From NCBI GenBank assembly GCA_004557035.1, contig SFFB01000011.1, positions 6,791 to 70,790 of the forward strand: a stretch of DNA of 64,000 nt, read 5' to 3'. Numbering within the stretch: the stretch's first letter is position 1; each line of letters begins with the position of its first letter. A program made the position numbers and the translations under genes. Origin of the DNA: Bacteroidales bacterium (GTDB lineage Bacteria > Bacteroidota > Bacteroidia > Bacteroidales > Bacteroidaceae). Below, in pieces: positions 53,896-62,435 of the stretch. A model generated the notes under the pieces. It worked only from the letters and a program-made list of their open reading frames with translations, was not told the DNA's origin and made no database searches.

Positions 53896-55263
53896 TTATT
53901 TAATGTTGCGCTCCTCGAGATGATAACCGTATTTGCGGTCGGCCACCTTGAGCATAAAGGCTACGAGCAGGGCCAGAATGGCAATGCCGGTGAAGATGCA
54001 CATGGGCAGTGTGTAGTCGTAGATGTTGACGGGCTTGCCCTCCACAATCTGCTGACCAACGATGCAATAGCGGTCGAGCACGCTGCCGATAAGGGCAGGT
54101 ATGCCCCAGAGGCCGATGTTTTGGATGAAGAATATCAGAGCGTAGGCTGTGCCAAGTTGCTTGACCGGGAAAATCTTGGCCACACTGGGCCACATGGCAG
54201 AGGGCACGAGCGAGAAGGCTATGCCGAGCACAATCATCAGGGCTATGGCGAGCCAGGCGAAGTGGATGCCGGGAATGGCATAGATGCCGTGAACGCCAAT
54301 GAGCATGAGCGAACCAAGTATCATAATGGAAGCGGCACGGCCCTGCTTGTCTATCATTCCGCCGAATACGGGAGTGAGGAACAAGGCGCCGAGTGCGGGC
54401 AATCCGGCTACGAGTCCGGCCACGTTTTCAGAGACGCCGTAGCGCGACATCATAATCTCGGTGGCATATTTTTGGAAGGGGAAAACGCAAGAATAGAAGA
54501 GCACGCAAAGCAAGGCAATGAGCCAGAAACCGGGATTTTTCACCACGGCCACGACATCCTTGAAACTGAATTTTTCTTCTTCATCGCTCGATTGGGTTTG
54601 GGCCACCTGTCGGTCAAGCTTGCGGTCCATCAGTGAGAACACAAGGAAAGCCACAAGGCCGCCTACGAGGAGCAGGGCACCAATGAAGAGCGGCATGGAC
54701 AAACCAAAGTTCTTGGCTACGGGAAGGGCGACGGCATAGGCGGCTTGCGAGCCGATGCGGGCCAAGGCTACTTGAACGCCCATGGCCAAAGCCATTTCCT
54801 TGCCCTTGAACCATTTGGCAATAATCTTGGTGACGGTGATGCCAGCTACCTCGGCGCCCACACCAAACACGGCATAGCCGGCTGAGGCGATGAAGACGTC
54901 GGGACGCGAACCGAATATGGGCGCAGCGTCGCCGGATATCTGGGTGATGGCGTAGTATTCGGCACCAGTGCCCACAACCATGAGCACGGCGGCCAAGATG
55001 CCGGTGAAGCGGATGCCGAACTTGTCGAGGATGAGTCCGCCCCAAATGAGCATAAGCAGGAAGACATTGAGGAAACTGTAGGCGCCGGTGAACATACCGA
55101 ATTCGCCGCTTGTCCAGCGCAGGTCGCTCTCGAGCATACCCTTAAGCGGGGCCATAACGTCGTTGACGTAGTAGGCGGCCATCATGGTGAAGGCGACGAT
55201 AAAGAGCGCTGCCCAACGGGCCGAGGCCTTGTCACTGAGTTTGGTGGTGATGGTGGATGACAT
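53896..55263 (-). CDS. MFS transporter, MFSD1-like (possible dipeptide carrier)
   Basis: A 455-residue protein with 12 predicted membrane helices. The motif A region (GGLILDKFGIRFTG) and GAYSFLNVFLLMLIWGG resemble the MFSD1 group, whose animal member moves dipeptides. A charged central loop is near residues 215-240 (SSDEEEKFSFKD). It lies directly between serS and an exported S9 peptidase, so uptake of peptides released by that enzyme is a reasonable inference. A nitrate/nitrite or sugar role cannot be excluded from sequence alone. Confidence 0.82.
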   Translation of the reverse strand: MSSTITTKLSDKASARWAALFIVAFTMMAAYYVNDVMAPLKGMLESDLRWTSGEFGMFTGAYSFLNVFLLMLIWGGLILDKFGIRFTGILAAVLMVVGTGAEYYAITQISGDAAPIFGSRPDVFIASAGYAVFGVGAEVAGITVTKIIAKWFKGKEMALAMGVQVALARIGSQAAYAVALPVAKNFGLSMPLFIGALLLVGGLVAFLVFSLMDRKLDRQVAQTQSSDEEEKFSFKDVVAVVKNPGFWLIALLCVLFYSCVFPFQKYATEIMMSRYGVSENVAGLVAGLPALGALFLTPVFGGMIDKQGRAASIMILGSLMLIGVHGIYAIPGIHFAWLAIALMIVLGIAFSLVPSAMWPSVAKIFPVKQLGTAYALIFFIQNIGLWGIPALIGSVLDRYCIVGQQIVEGKPVNIYDYTLPMCIFTGIAILALLVAFMLKVADRKYGYHLEERNIK

Positions 55264-55292
55264 AGGGTTGAATTATAATATAAATGACAGAG

Positions 55293-57440
55293 TTACTTGA
55301 GATATTTGTCGAGCCAACGGAAGAATGTGCGCTGCCAGAGTATGCCGTTTTGTGGCTTTAACACCCAGTGGTTTTCGTCGGGAAAAAGCAGCAGTTGGGC
55401 GTCTACGCCTCTCATGCGGGCAGCAGAGAAGGCGCTCTCAGCTTGTGTGTATTCGATGCGGAAGTCGCGCTGGCCGTGGATGCAGAGTATGGGCGTGTCC
55501 CACTTGTCGGCATAGAGATGGGGCGAATGGGCAAAGGCATTCTGCATTTCGCCATTGGCCTGACGGTGCCAGGGCGCAGACTTGAGGTCCCAGTTGGCAA
55601 ACCACATCTCTTCGGTTTCGAGATATTGCTGCTGGGTGTTGAAAATGCCGTCGTGGGAGATGAAACACTTGAAACGCTTGTCGTGGTTGCCGGCGAGCCA
55701 ATAAACACTATAGCCGCCAAAGCTGGCACCGACGGCGCCAAGTCGCTCACGGTCTACGTAGGGTTCGGCGGCAATGTCGTCGATGGCAGAGAGATAGTCG
55801 CGCATGCACTGGCCGCTGTAGTCGCCTGAAATGTCTTCGAGCCACTTTTTGCCGAAGCCGGGCAAGCCGCGGCGGTTGGGCGCAATGATGATGTAGTCGT
55901 TGGCGGCCATAATCTGGAAATTCCAGCGATAGCTCCAAAACTGGCTGACGGGGCTCTGAGGTCCGCCTTCGCAGAAGAGCAACACGGGATATTTCTTGGC
56001 AGGGTCGAAGTGTGGCGGATAGACCACCCAGCATAGTTCAGACTGACCGTCGGAGGTTTTGACCCAGCGCTCTTTCACTTCTCCCCAAGCCAGTCGGTCG
56101 TAGAAGGGACGGTTCACCTCGGTGAGCTGAGTGATGGTCTGGCCTTTTCTGATGGGTACAATAAAGATTTCGTCGGCTCGGCTCATACTGTGGCGCGTGG
56201 CCAGCAGGGATTTGCCGTCGGGCATAAGGGCAGAGAGGGCGTAGTCGCAGACTTCGTCGGTGATGGGGCTGAAAGAGCCTGTCTTGATGTCGGTCTGATA
56301 GATTTGGGTTTTGCCGTGCCAAACGCCGGTGAAATAGAGTCGCTTGGAGTCGGCTGCCCAAACAAATTCGTTGACTTCGCTGGCAAATTGTCCGGCCACA
56401 TAGGTTTTGCGTCCGGTTTTGAATTCGTAGACACAAAGTCGCGAGAGGTCGCTCTCATAGCCGTCGCGTTCGCGGCTTTTCCAGGCAATGTAGCGTCCGT
56501 CGGGCGAGAATTGCGGATTTTCGTCGTAGCCCACGTTGAAGTCGCCCTCTTGCTTGTTGACGGCTTGGTCTTGCAGGCTTTTGGTGTGATCGATGGCGGG
56601 AGCCTTGTAGTCGGCCGGCTTGCAAAGGTTGCGCGTGGTCTTGGTGGCGATGTCGTAGAGGAAGATGTCGCTGTCGGTGCTCACGGCATAGTCGCGGCCT
56701 GTCTTTTTGCGGCACGTGTAAGCGATGGATTGGCCGTCGGGGCTCCAGGCAAGTTGCTCAATGCCGCCAAAAGGCAACATAGGACACTCGAAAGGTTCCC
56801 CTTCGAGCACGTCAATGGCGCCGCTGATTTTTCGGCCGTCAAACTGTGCCACGAAGGGGTGAGGAATGGCCGTGACGTATTGGTCCCAATGTTTATACAT
56901 TAGGTCTGTGGCCAAAATGCCGGTCGAGAGAGGCAGGTCGGCGTCTTTCGCAGCTATGGAGGTGGTTGAGGGAATGCTCTTGATGAGAATGATGTGGCTG
57001 CCATCGGGAGAGAAGCTGAAGCCTTCCACGTCGGCTGTTTCGTCAGAGAGTCGCTCTGTGTGCGTGCCGTCGAGGTCGGTGGCCCACACCTGTGAACTGC
57101 CTGAGGCAGAACTGAGATAGGCTACGCGTCGGCCACCGTCGATGAAGGCCGGCTGGCTGCCACGTCCGGGGGTGAGTCTGCGGGTTTGGCAAGAGGCGGT
57201 GTCCATCACGTAAATGGCCGTTTCGCCTTTGTTGGCCTTTATGTCGTAAGTTGTGACGGTGTAGGCCACGGTCTTACCGTCTGGCGAAACCGTGACTCCG
57301 CCGATGCGCCCCATACTCCATAGGGCTTCGGGGGTGAGTCGGCCTTTTTGAAAGGCCTCTTCGGCTTGTTGCAGATTTTGTGCGCCGAGAGTGAGTGACA
57401 TCATCAATGTGGCGGCTGTGAGGGTGATTTTGAATGTCAT
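55293..57440 (-). CDS. Exported S9-family prolyl oligopeptidase (dipeptidyl-peptidase-like)
   Basis: I start at the ATG of MTFKITLTAATLMMS (715 residues). A signal peptide ends near LGAQ, so it is exported to the periplasm or surface. The N-terminal half is a WD40-like beta propeller (VTVSPDGKTVAYTV, FSPDGSHIILIKS, WSPDGQSIAYTCR, QFSPDGRYIAWKS). The C-terminal alpha/beta hydrolase has the nucleophile serine in GAVGASFGGYSVYW and the catalytic histidine in FPDENHWVLKP. Such enzymes cut peptides or dipeptides from oligopeptides. The MFSD1-like gene follows after 29 bp. Confidence 0.93.
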   Translation of the reverse strand: MTFKITLTAATLMMSLTLGAQNLQQAEEAFQKGRLTPEALWSMGRIGGVTVSPDGKTVAYTVTTYDIKANKGETAIYVMDTASCQTRRLTPGRGSQPAFIDGGRRVAYLSSASGSSQVWATDLDGTHTERLSDETADVEGFSFSPDGSHIILIKSIPSTTSIAAKDADLPLSTGILATDLMYKHWDQYVTAIPHPFVAQFDGRKISGAIDVLEGEPFECPMLPFGGIEQLAWSPDGQSIAYTCRKKTGRDYAVSTDSDIFLYDIATKTTRNLCKPADYKAPAIDHTKSLQDQAVNKQEGDFNVGYDENPQFSPDGRYIAWKSRERDGYESDLSRLCVYEFKTGRKTYVAGQFASEVNEFVWAADSKRLYFTGVWHGKTQIYQTDIKTGSFSPITDEVCDYALSALMPDGKSLLATRHSMSRADEIFIVPIRKGQTITQLTEVNRPFYDRLAWGEVKERWVKTSDGQSELCWVVYPPHFDPAKKYPVLLFCEGGPQSPVSQFWSYRWNFQIMAANDYIIIAPNRRGLPGFGKKWLEDISGDYSGQCMRDYLSAIDDIAAEPYVDRERLGAVGASFGGYSVYWLAGNHDKRFKCFISHDGIFNTQQQYLETEEMWFANWDLKSAPWHRQANGEMQNAFAHSPHLYADKWDTPILCIHGQRDFRIEYTQAESAFSAARMRGVDAQLLLFPDENHWVLKPQNGILWQRTFFRWLDKYLK

Positions 57441-57480
57441 AGACAATAGGTGGTTTTGTTGGAGGGCCAACAAGTCGAAA

Positions 57481-57613
57481 AGTCAACAAGCGGGCGAGTG
57501 GCGTTAAGTATCGCCCGCCTGCCCGTCTGTTGACTTCGTCTTCCTCCTCCGCGCCTCGGCATAATCCAAGTAAACTTGGCTTCTGCTCTCGGCTTGTCGT
57601 CGGTTGACTTTTT
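57481..57613. repeat. Nested inverted repeats and a CTCGGCA-type element between yidC and the S9 gene
   Basis: AGTCAACA (57481) and TGTTGACT (57528) flank an inner GCGGGCGA / TCGCCCGC stem. Then TTGACTTCGTCTTCCTCC, CTCGGCATAATCCAAGTAA and CTCGGCTTGTCGTCGG (57529-57604) form an element that recurs at 62232-62325. It ends with another GTTGACTTTTTGAC. Confidence 0.65.
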
Positions 57614-57626
57614 GACTTGCTGAAAA

Positions 57627-59525
57627 TTATCGTTTGCCCCGTTTGCGCATTTCGTCCATTTGGGCGGCCTGTTTGTTGAGTGCCTCAAGACGTGCGGCCA
57701 AGCCTTTGGGCTTTTTGTTGGGGTCGTTTTTGTTGGCGCGATAGTTGGCTTCGAGTTGTTCGAGCAGTTTGGCGTCGTCGGTCGTCCGTCTGAGATACCA
57801 CATGGTCAGTGCGCTGGCCAAGAGCGAGATGAAGTAATAGTAGTTGAGGCCGGCCGAATATTTATTGAACATAAAGAAGAACATCACGGGCATGAGATAC
57901 ATCATCCACTGCATGAACTTCATTTGCTGAGCTTGCTCGCCAGACATTGACTCGCGTTGCTGACGGATGGTCATATAACTATAAAGCAAGTTGGTGGCGC
58001 AGAAGAGCAGGCAGAAGAGGCTGAGGTGGTCGCCGATGCCCCAGATGTGGGTGCCGAAGTTGATGACACTGTCGTAGGTGGAGAGGTCGTCGGCCCAGAG
58101 GAAGCCCTGCTGGCGCAGCTCGATGGCGTTAGGCACAAAGTTGAACATGGCAATCCAGATGGGCATCTGAATGAGCATGGGCAGACAGCCCCCCATAGGG
58201 CTCACGCCATATTGCGAGTAGAGCGCCATCATTTCCTGCTGCTTTTTCATGGCGTCGGCTTTGTCGGGATATTTGCGGCTGATTTCGTCCACCTTCGGGC
58301 GCAACACGCGCATCTTGGCACTGCTCAAGAAACTTTTGCGAGTGGGCACGTAGACGATGAAGCGGAGCAATATCGTGATGAGTAGCAACACGATGCCCAT
58401 GGGCAGACCGAGGCGTGTGAGGAAGTCGAAAACGTAGATGGTGAAGAAACGGTTGATCCAGCGCACGATGGGCCATCCGAGATAGACGAGGTCTTCGAGG
58501 TCGTAGTCTTTAGTGCCCAGTTTGTAGCGGTCCATAGACTTGAGCAGGTTGAAGCTGTTGGGACCGTAGTAGAAGTGGAGCGTGGTGGCTTGTTTACCGG
58601 TGGCGTCGAAGGGGATTTCGGCTTGTGCGTCGTAGTATTTGAGAAAGCCGGCTTCGGCCTCGGGGGTGATTTGTCGGCTCACCATGTGAAGGCCTCTGAA
58701 TGTAGAGGTGGGAGCAATCATCACCGACGAGAAATATTGGTTTTTGAAGGCTACCCAATCGGCATCGCCTTCGGCCACCTCTTCATCATCGCCCATTTCG
58801 CGGAGCTTCTCTGTGTCGTCGCCCGTGAGTTTGTAGGTGATGGTGGAATATTGGTTTTCGAAGTCGTATCCCTTTTCGTGTTGAGCAATTTTTTGTGTCC
58901 AATGAATACCGAGTGGTTTACCGGCGGCCAGATGGCGGCCGAGACCGCGTGAAGCCACGGTCATGGTCAACATATAGCCGTCGCCTTCTTGCAGGGTATA
59001 GGTGATGGCCAGGGCTGTTGAGTCGGCAGCTTGGAGCAACATGGTCACTTCGTTTTTGCCCTTTTGCTCGGCAGCCACAAAGCGATAGTCGGCCGTGTTG
59101 ATGGTGCCGGCTGTGGTTTGCAACGAGAGGTTGAGTGCAGCGTTTTTGCTGTCGAAAAGGTGCAACGGTGCCTGTGTGTCGTTTTTGAAGTCATCGTACG
59201 AGCGATAGCCTTTGAGCCAAACGTCGCTCACGGTGCCGCCGTGTTTGTTCACGTGGATGGTGAGGTTGTCGTTTTCAAGCACCACAATGCTGTCTTTGTC
59301 GGCCGCGGCCACGCTGTCTGTGGCGGCAAAGGATGCTTTGAACGGCGTGACGGTGTCGACGGGAGCTGTGGTAGCTGCCACCTCCTTAGGTTGTTCGGCC
59401 TGAGCGGGTTGTGTCGTTTGGGTCGTCTGAGGCTGAGGAGCCGGCTGTTCGCTTTTGCTGAAATAACTAAAACCGATGAGAACGGCCACAATCAACACGA
59501 GGCCGATGACGGTGTTTTTATCCAT
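57627..59525 (-). CDS. yidC: Membrane protein insertase
   Basis: A 632-residue YidC/Oxa1-type protein. An N-terminal membrane anchor (VIGLVLIVAVLIGFSYF) is followed by a Gln/Thr/Pro-rich linker and a large periplasmic beta domain (residues ~75-345). The C-terminal catalytic helices follow (FDFLTRLGLPMGIVLLLITILLRFIVY-like region, KMRVLRPKVDEI, GCLPMLIQMPIWIAMFNFVPN). The tail is basic (KKPKGLAARLEALNKQ). It inserts inner-membrane proteins with or without SecYEG. It lies 74 bp after pyrG on the same strand. Confidence 0.97.
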   Translation of the reverse strand: MDKNTVIGLVLIVAVLIGFSYFSKSEQPAPQPQTTQTTQPAQAEQPKEVAATTAPVDTVTPFKASFAATDSVAAADKDSIVVLENDNLTIHVNKHGGTVSDVWLKGYRSYDDFKNDTQAPLHLFDSKNAALNLSLQTTAGTINTADYRFVAAEQKGKNEVTMLLQAADSTALAITYTLQEGDGYMLTMTVASRGLGRHLAAGKPLGIHWTQKIAQHEKGYDFENQYSTITYKLTGDDTEKLREMGDDEEVAEGDADWVAFKNQYFSSVMIAPTSTFRGLHMVSRQITPEAEAGFLKYYDAQAEIPFDATGKQATTLHFYYGPNSFNLLKSMDRYKLGTKDYDLEDLVYLGWPIVRWINRFFTIYVFDFLTRLGLPMGIVLLLITILLRFIVYVPTRKSFLSSAKMRVLRPKVDEISRKYPDKADAMKKQQEMMALYSQYGVSPMGGCLPMLIQMPIWIAMFNFVPNAIELRQQGFLWADDLSTYDSVINFGTHIWGIGDHLSLFCLLFCATNLLYSYMTIRQQRESMSGEQAQQMKFMQWMMYLMPVMFFFMFNKYSAGLNYYYFISLLASALTMWYLRRTTDDAKLLEQLEANYRANKNDPNKKPKGLAARLEALNKQAAQMDEMRKRGKR

Positions 59526-59553
59526 TATATATTATTCTATGTGTAAACGATGT

Positions 59554-59592
59554 CCCGCAGACGAGCGTGATGGATTCACTCCCGTCTGCGGG
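59554..59592 (-). promoter_or_regulatory. Hairpin in the pyrG-yidC gap
   Basis: CCCGCAGACG / CGTCTGCGGG stem with a 19-nt loop and no T run on the minus strand. It may stabilise or process the shared transcript. A/T-rich sequence just before the yidC ATG replaces a Shine-Dalgarno. Confidence 0.5.
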
Positions 59593-59599
59593 GTTCTTG

Positions 59600-61204
59600 T
59601 TATTTTATTTCGCTGATGGCAGCTTTGACGAAGTCGAGGAAGAGCGGATGGGGATGGAGCACAGTGCTGGAATATTCCGGGTGGAACTGAGTGCCGATGT
59701 ACCATTTGAGTTCGGGCACTTCGACGATTTCCACCAGTCCGCAGTCGGGGTTGATGCCCACGCAGGCCATGCCGGCCTTTTCATAATCGGCTTGGTAGTC
59801 GCCGTTGAATTCATAGCGGTGGCGGTGGCGTTCGCGGATGACGTTTTCGCCGTAGATGTCGCGCACCTTGCTGCCGGCTTTCAGTTCACATTCATACCCG
59901 CCCAGGCGCATTGTGCCGCCCATGTTGGTGATATTCTTTTGGTCCTCCATGATGTCGATGACGTTGTGGGTGGTTTTGGAGTCCATTTCGGCACTGTTGG
60001 CGTCGGCATAGCCCAAGACGTTGCGTGCAAACTCAATCACCATCATTTGCATGCCGAGACAGATGCCGAAGGTGGGTTTGTTGTGCTCACGGCAATAGCG
60101 AGCGGCCAGAATTTTACCCTCTGTTCCACGTTGTCCGAAGCCCGGGCAGATGACGATGCCCTGCATGGCATCGAGTTGTTCGGCGATGTTGTTTTCGTTG
60201 AGTTTCTCGCTGTTGATGAAGTGCGTTTTCACTTTGTGGTCATTGTATGTGCCTGATTGTGAGAGCGCTTCGAGAATACTCTTATAGGCATCCTGCAGGT
60301 CGTATTTGCCGACAAGTCCGATGTGGACCTCTTCGGTGGCTTTGTGGCGACGGTCGAGGAATGAGCGCCACGGGCCCAATCCCGGAGTTTCGCCGACGGG
60401 CATACCGAGTTTGCGCAGGATGGTGGCGTCGAGTCCTTGCTCCTGCATGCGCAGAGGCACCTCATAAATTGTGGGCTGGTCGAGACTTTGCACCACGGCG
60501 TCGGGAGAGACGTTGCAGAAGTTGGCCACTTTCTTGCGCAGGCCGGCACCGAGTTCGTGTTCGGTTCGGAGCACGAGGATGTCGGGCTGGATGCCGAGGC
60601 TCTGTAATTCTTTGACCGAGTGTTGTGTGGGTTTGGTCTTGAGTTCTCCGGCAGCGGCGAGATAGGGCACGTAGGTGAGGTGTACGCAAACGGCGTCGCC
60701 TCCAAGCTCCCATTTGAGCTGACGGATGGCTTCGAGGAAAGGCAGACTCTCGATGTCGCCCACGGTGCCGCCAATTTCAGTAATGACGAAATCATAGTGG
60801 GCTTTTTTGCCCAGATAGAGCATATCGCGTTTGATTTCGTCGGTGATGTGAGGAATTACTTGAATGGTTTTGCCCAAATAGTCTCCGCGACGTTCTTTCT
60901 CAATGACGCTCTGATAGATGCGGCCGGTGGTAACGTTGTTGTTGCGTGTGGTTTTGATGCCGGTGAAACGCTCGTAGTGTCCGAGGTCAAGGTCGGTTTC
61001 CTGTCCGTCGTCGGTGACGTAACATTCGCCGTGCTCATAGGGGTTGAGCGTTCCCGGGTCGACGTTGATGTAGGGGTCGAACTTCTGGATGGTGATGTTG
61101 AAGCCACGTGCCTGGAGCAGTTTGCCGATGGAAGAAGAGATGATGCCCTTGCCGAGCGAGGAGGCTACGCCTCCGGTCACGAAGATGTATTTGGTCTGTG
61201 CCAC
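59600..61204 (-). CDS. pyrG: CTP synthase
   Basis: I start at the GTG of VAQTKYIFVTGGV (534 residues); this matches the family start, and the longer open frame upstream runs through the leader hairpin and promoter. The ammonia-ligase domain has GGVASSLGKGI at the start, FDPYINVDPGTLNPYEHGE and EIGGTVGDIES. The glutaminase domain has the catalytic Cys in FGICLGMQ and His/Glu in QFHPEYSS. It makes CTP from UTP, ATP and glutamine. A terminator-like hairpin in the leader suggests attenuation. Confidence 0.96.
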   Translation of the reverse strand: MAQTKYIFVTGGVASSLGKGIISSSIGKLLQARGFNITIQKFDPYINVDPGTLNPYEHGECYVTDDGQETDLDLGHYERFTGIKTTRNNNVTTGRIYQSVIEKERRGDYLGKTIQVIPHITDEIKRDMLYLGKKAHYDFVITEIGGTVGDIESLPFLEAIRQLKWELGGDAVCVHLTYVPYLAAAGELKTKPTQHSVKELQSLGIQPDILVLRTEHELGAGLRKKVANFCNVSPDAVVQSLDQPTIYEVPLRMQEQGLDATILRKLGMPVGETPGLGPWRSFLDRRHKATEEVHIGLVGKYDLQDAYKSILEALSQSGTYNDHKVKTHFINSEKLNENNIAEQLDAMQGIVICPGFGQRGTEGKILAARYCREHNKPTFGICLGMQMMVIEFARNVLGYADANSAEMDSKTTHNVIDIMEDQKNITNMGGTMRLGGYECELKAGSKVRDIYGENVIRERHRHRYEFNGDYQADYEKAGMACVGINPDCGLVEIVEVPELKWYIGTQFHPEYSSTVLHPHPLFLDFVKAAISEIK

Positions 61205-61235
61205 GTTATGAAGAGTTTTATGATGATTTTCTCTG

Positions 61236-61278
61236 AAAAAAACTCGTGCGCCACCGCGTCTTTTTGACGTAGGCGCAC
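61236..61278 (-). promoter_or_regulatory. Candidate transcription attenuator in the pyrG leader
   Basis: Read on the minus strand: stem GTGCGCC / GGCGCAC with inner ACGTC / GACG around a loop of A residues, then GAG and seven T. It is a full intrinsic terminator placed between the predicted promoter (61289-61319) and the GTG start at 61204. Confidence 0.6.
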
Positions 61279-61288
61279 TAAATCGTGG

Positions 61289-61319
61289 CGAAGTTACTGC
61301 AAAAGCAGGAGGTGGCCAA
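61289..61319 (-). promoter_or_regulatory. Predicted promoter of pyrG
   Basis: Minus strand TTGG (61319-61316), 19-bp spacer, TAACTTCG (61296-61289). Transcription would begin about 5 nt before the attenuator stem. Confidence 0.6.
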
Positions 61320-61350
61320 AAAAAGCCATTGATTTTTAGTCGGACCGTCC

Positions 61351-61533
61351 GGCTCGGCATATCAAGCGGGGCTTATCTGCACTCGCCTTGCACAATTTTT
61401 GCATAAAATTGGCGGCGGCTCGGCATATCAAGCGGGGCTTATCTGCACTCGCCTTGCACAATTTTTGCATAAAATTGGCGGCGGCTCGGCAAATCAAGCA
61501 AGCTTGTCTGCACTCGCCTTGCACAATTTTTGC
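61351..61533 (+). repeat. Three tandem ~66-bp CTCGGCA/TTGCAC elements upstream of the MaoC-fold gene
   Basis: Copies at 61351-61402 (5' truncated), 61403-61468 and 61469-61533. Each reads GGCGGCGGCTCGGCATATC, AAGCGGGGCTTATCTGCACT, CGCCTTGCACAATTTTTGC. They point towards the MaoC-fold gene and away from pyrG. Confidence 0.9.
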
Positions 61534-61595
61534 GCAAATCTCACCATTTAGAGCAAAAAAGACATCGAAACGGCGGCAATGTTGCTCAGATTGTG

Positions 61596-61603
61596 TATCT
61601 TTG
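61596..61603 (+). promoter_or_regulatory. Predicted -7 box of the MaoC-fold gene
   Basis: TATCTTTG, a perfect TAnnTTTG, 43 bp before the ATG; no good -33 at the usual distance. Confidence 0.5.
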
Positions 61604-61646
61604 TGCCGATTTTTAAGCCAAATAGACAACAACACAATTATATTTT

Positions 61647-62108
61647 ATGGAAAAATTAGTCATTAACTCTTACGAAGATTTTGCCTCACATCTGGGCCAA
61701 GTGCTCGGCACATCCGACTGGCTCGAAGTGCCGCAAGAGCGCATCAACATGTTTGCCGACGCCACGCTCGACCACCAGTGGATACACGTAGACACCGAGC
61801 GAGCCAAAGAAGGCCCCTTCGGCCAGACCATCGTGCACGGCTATCTCACGCTCTCTTTCCTGCCCTACCTTTGGGAGCAAATCATCACGGTGAACAACCT
61901 CAAGATGATGGTGAACTATGGCATGGACAAGATGAAGTTTGGCCAAGCCGTGTTGAGCGGTCAGAGCATCCGCCTCGTCGCCGTGCTCGAGAGCATTGCC
62001 AATCTTCGCGGCACGGTGAAAGCCGAAATCAAATTCACCATCGAAATCAAAGACCAGCGCAAGCCTGCCCTCACCGGTGTGGCCACGTTCTTGTATCATT
62101 TTAACTGA
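61647..62108 (+). CDS. MaoC-like hotdog dehydratase
   Basis: A 153-residue hotdog-fold protein. The hydratase motif is present: FADATLDHQWIHVDTERA near residues 37-54, with catalytic Asp and His as in R-specific enoyl-CoA hydratases, then GPFGQTIVHGYLTLSFLP. The length is normal for a single-domain MaoC protein. The probable role is hydration/dehydration of (R)-3-hydroxyacyl thioesters; the substrate is unknown. It stands alone, with three repeat elements upstream. Confidence 0.88.
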   Translation: MEKLVINSYEDFASHLGQVLGTSDWLEVPQERINMFADATLDHQWIHVDTERAKEGPFGQTIVHGYLTLSFLPYLWEQIITVNNLKMMVNYGMDKMKFGQAVLSGQSIRLVAVLESIANLRGTVKAEIKFTIEIKDQRKPALTGVATFLYHFN

Positions 62109-62186
62109 AGAAGAGAAGAAGAGACTAAGAGTCAAAAGGAGTGACCAAGTAGCCTTGTAATGGCAGGTGTTCAAAATATGTTTTTT

Positions 62187-62435
62187 GAGCGCTCCTGCAA
62201 GCCCTGAAGGGGCGTAACATACTAGACCAATTGACTTCGTCTTCCTCCTCTTCTTCGAGATTATCGGCTGCGCTCGGCATAATCCAAGTAAACTTATCTT
62301 CTGCCCTCGCCTTGTCGTCGGTTTATTAGGCCTGGGGGCGACCCTGCAAGCCCTGAAAGGGCGTAACATACTAACCCAGGCCTACGACCCGGGCTGATAT
62401 GTGGCGCCCTTGCAGGGATTGGATGGAGCGGCGCA
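62187..62435. repeat. Composite-repeat copies disrupted by a CTCGGCA-type element
   Basis: A left-arm start (GCAAGCCCTGAAGGGGCGTA, 62198-62226) is broken after CTAGACC by ~95 bp that match 57529-57604 (TTGACTTCGTCTTCCTCCTC, CTCGGCATAATCCAAGTAA, CTTGTCGTCGG). The arm then resumes with TTAGGCCTGGG (62327). A second left-arm start and the end of a right arm (62346-62435) are joined without the usual centre. Confidence 0.7.
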
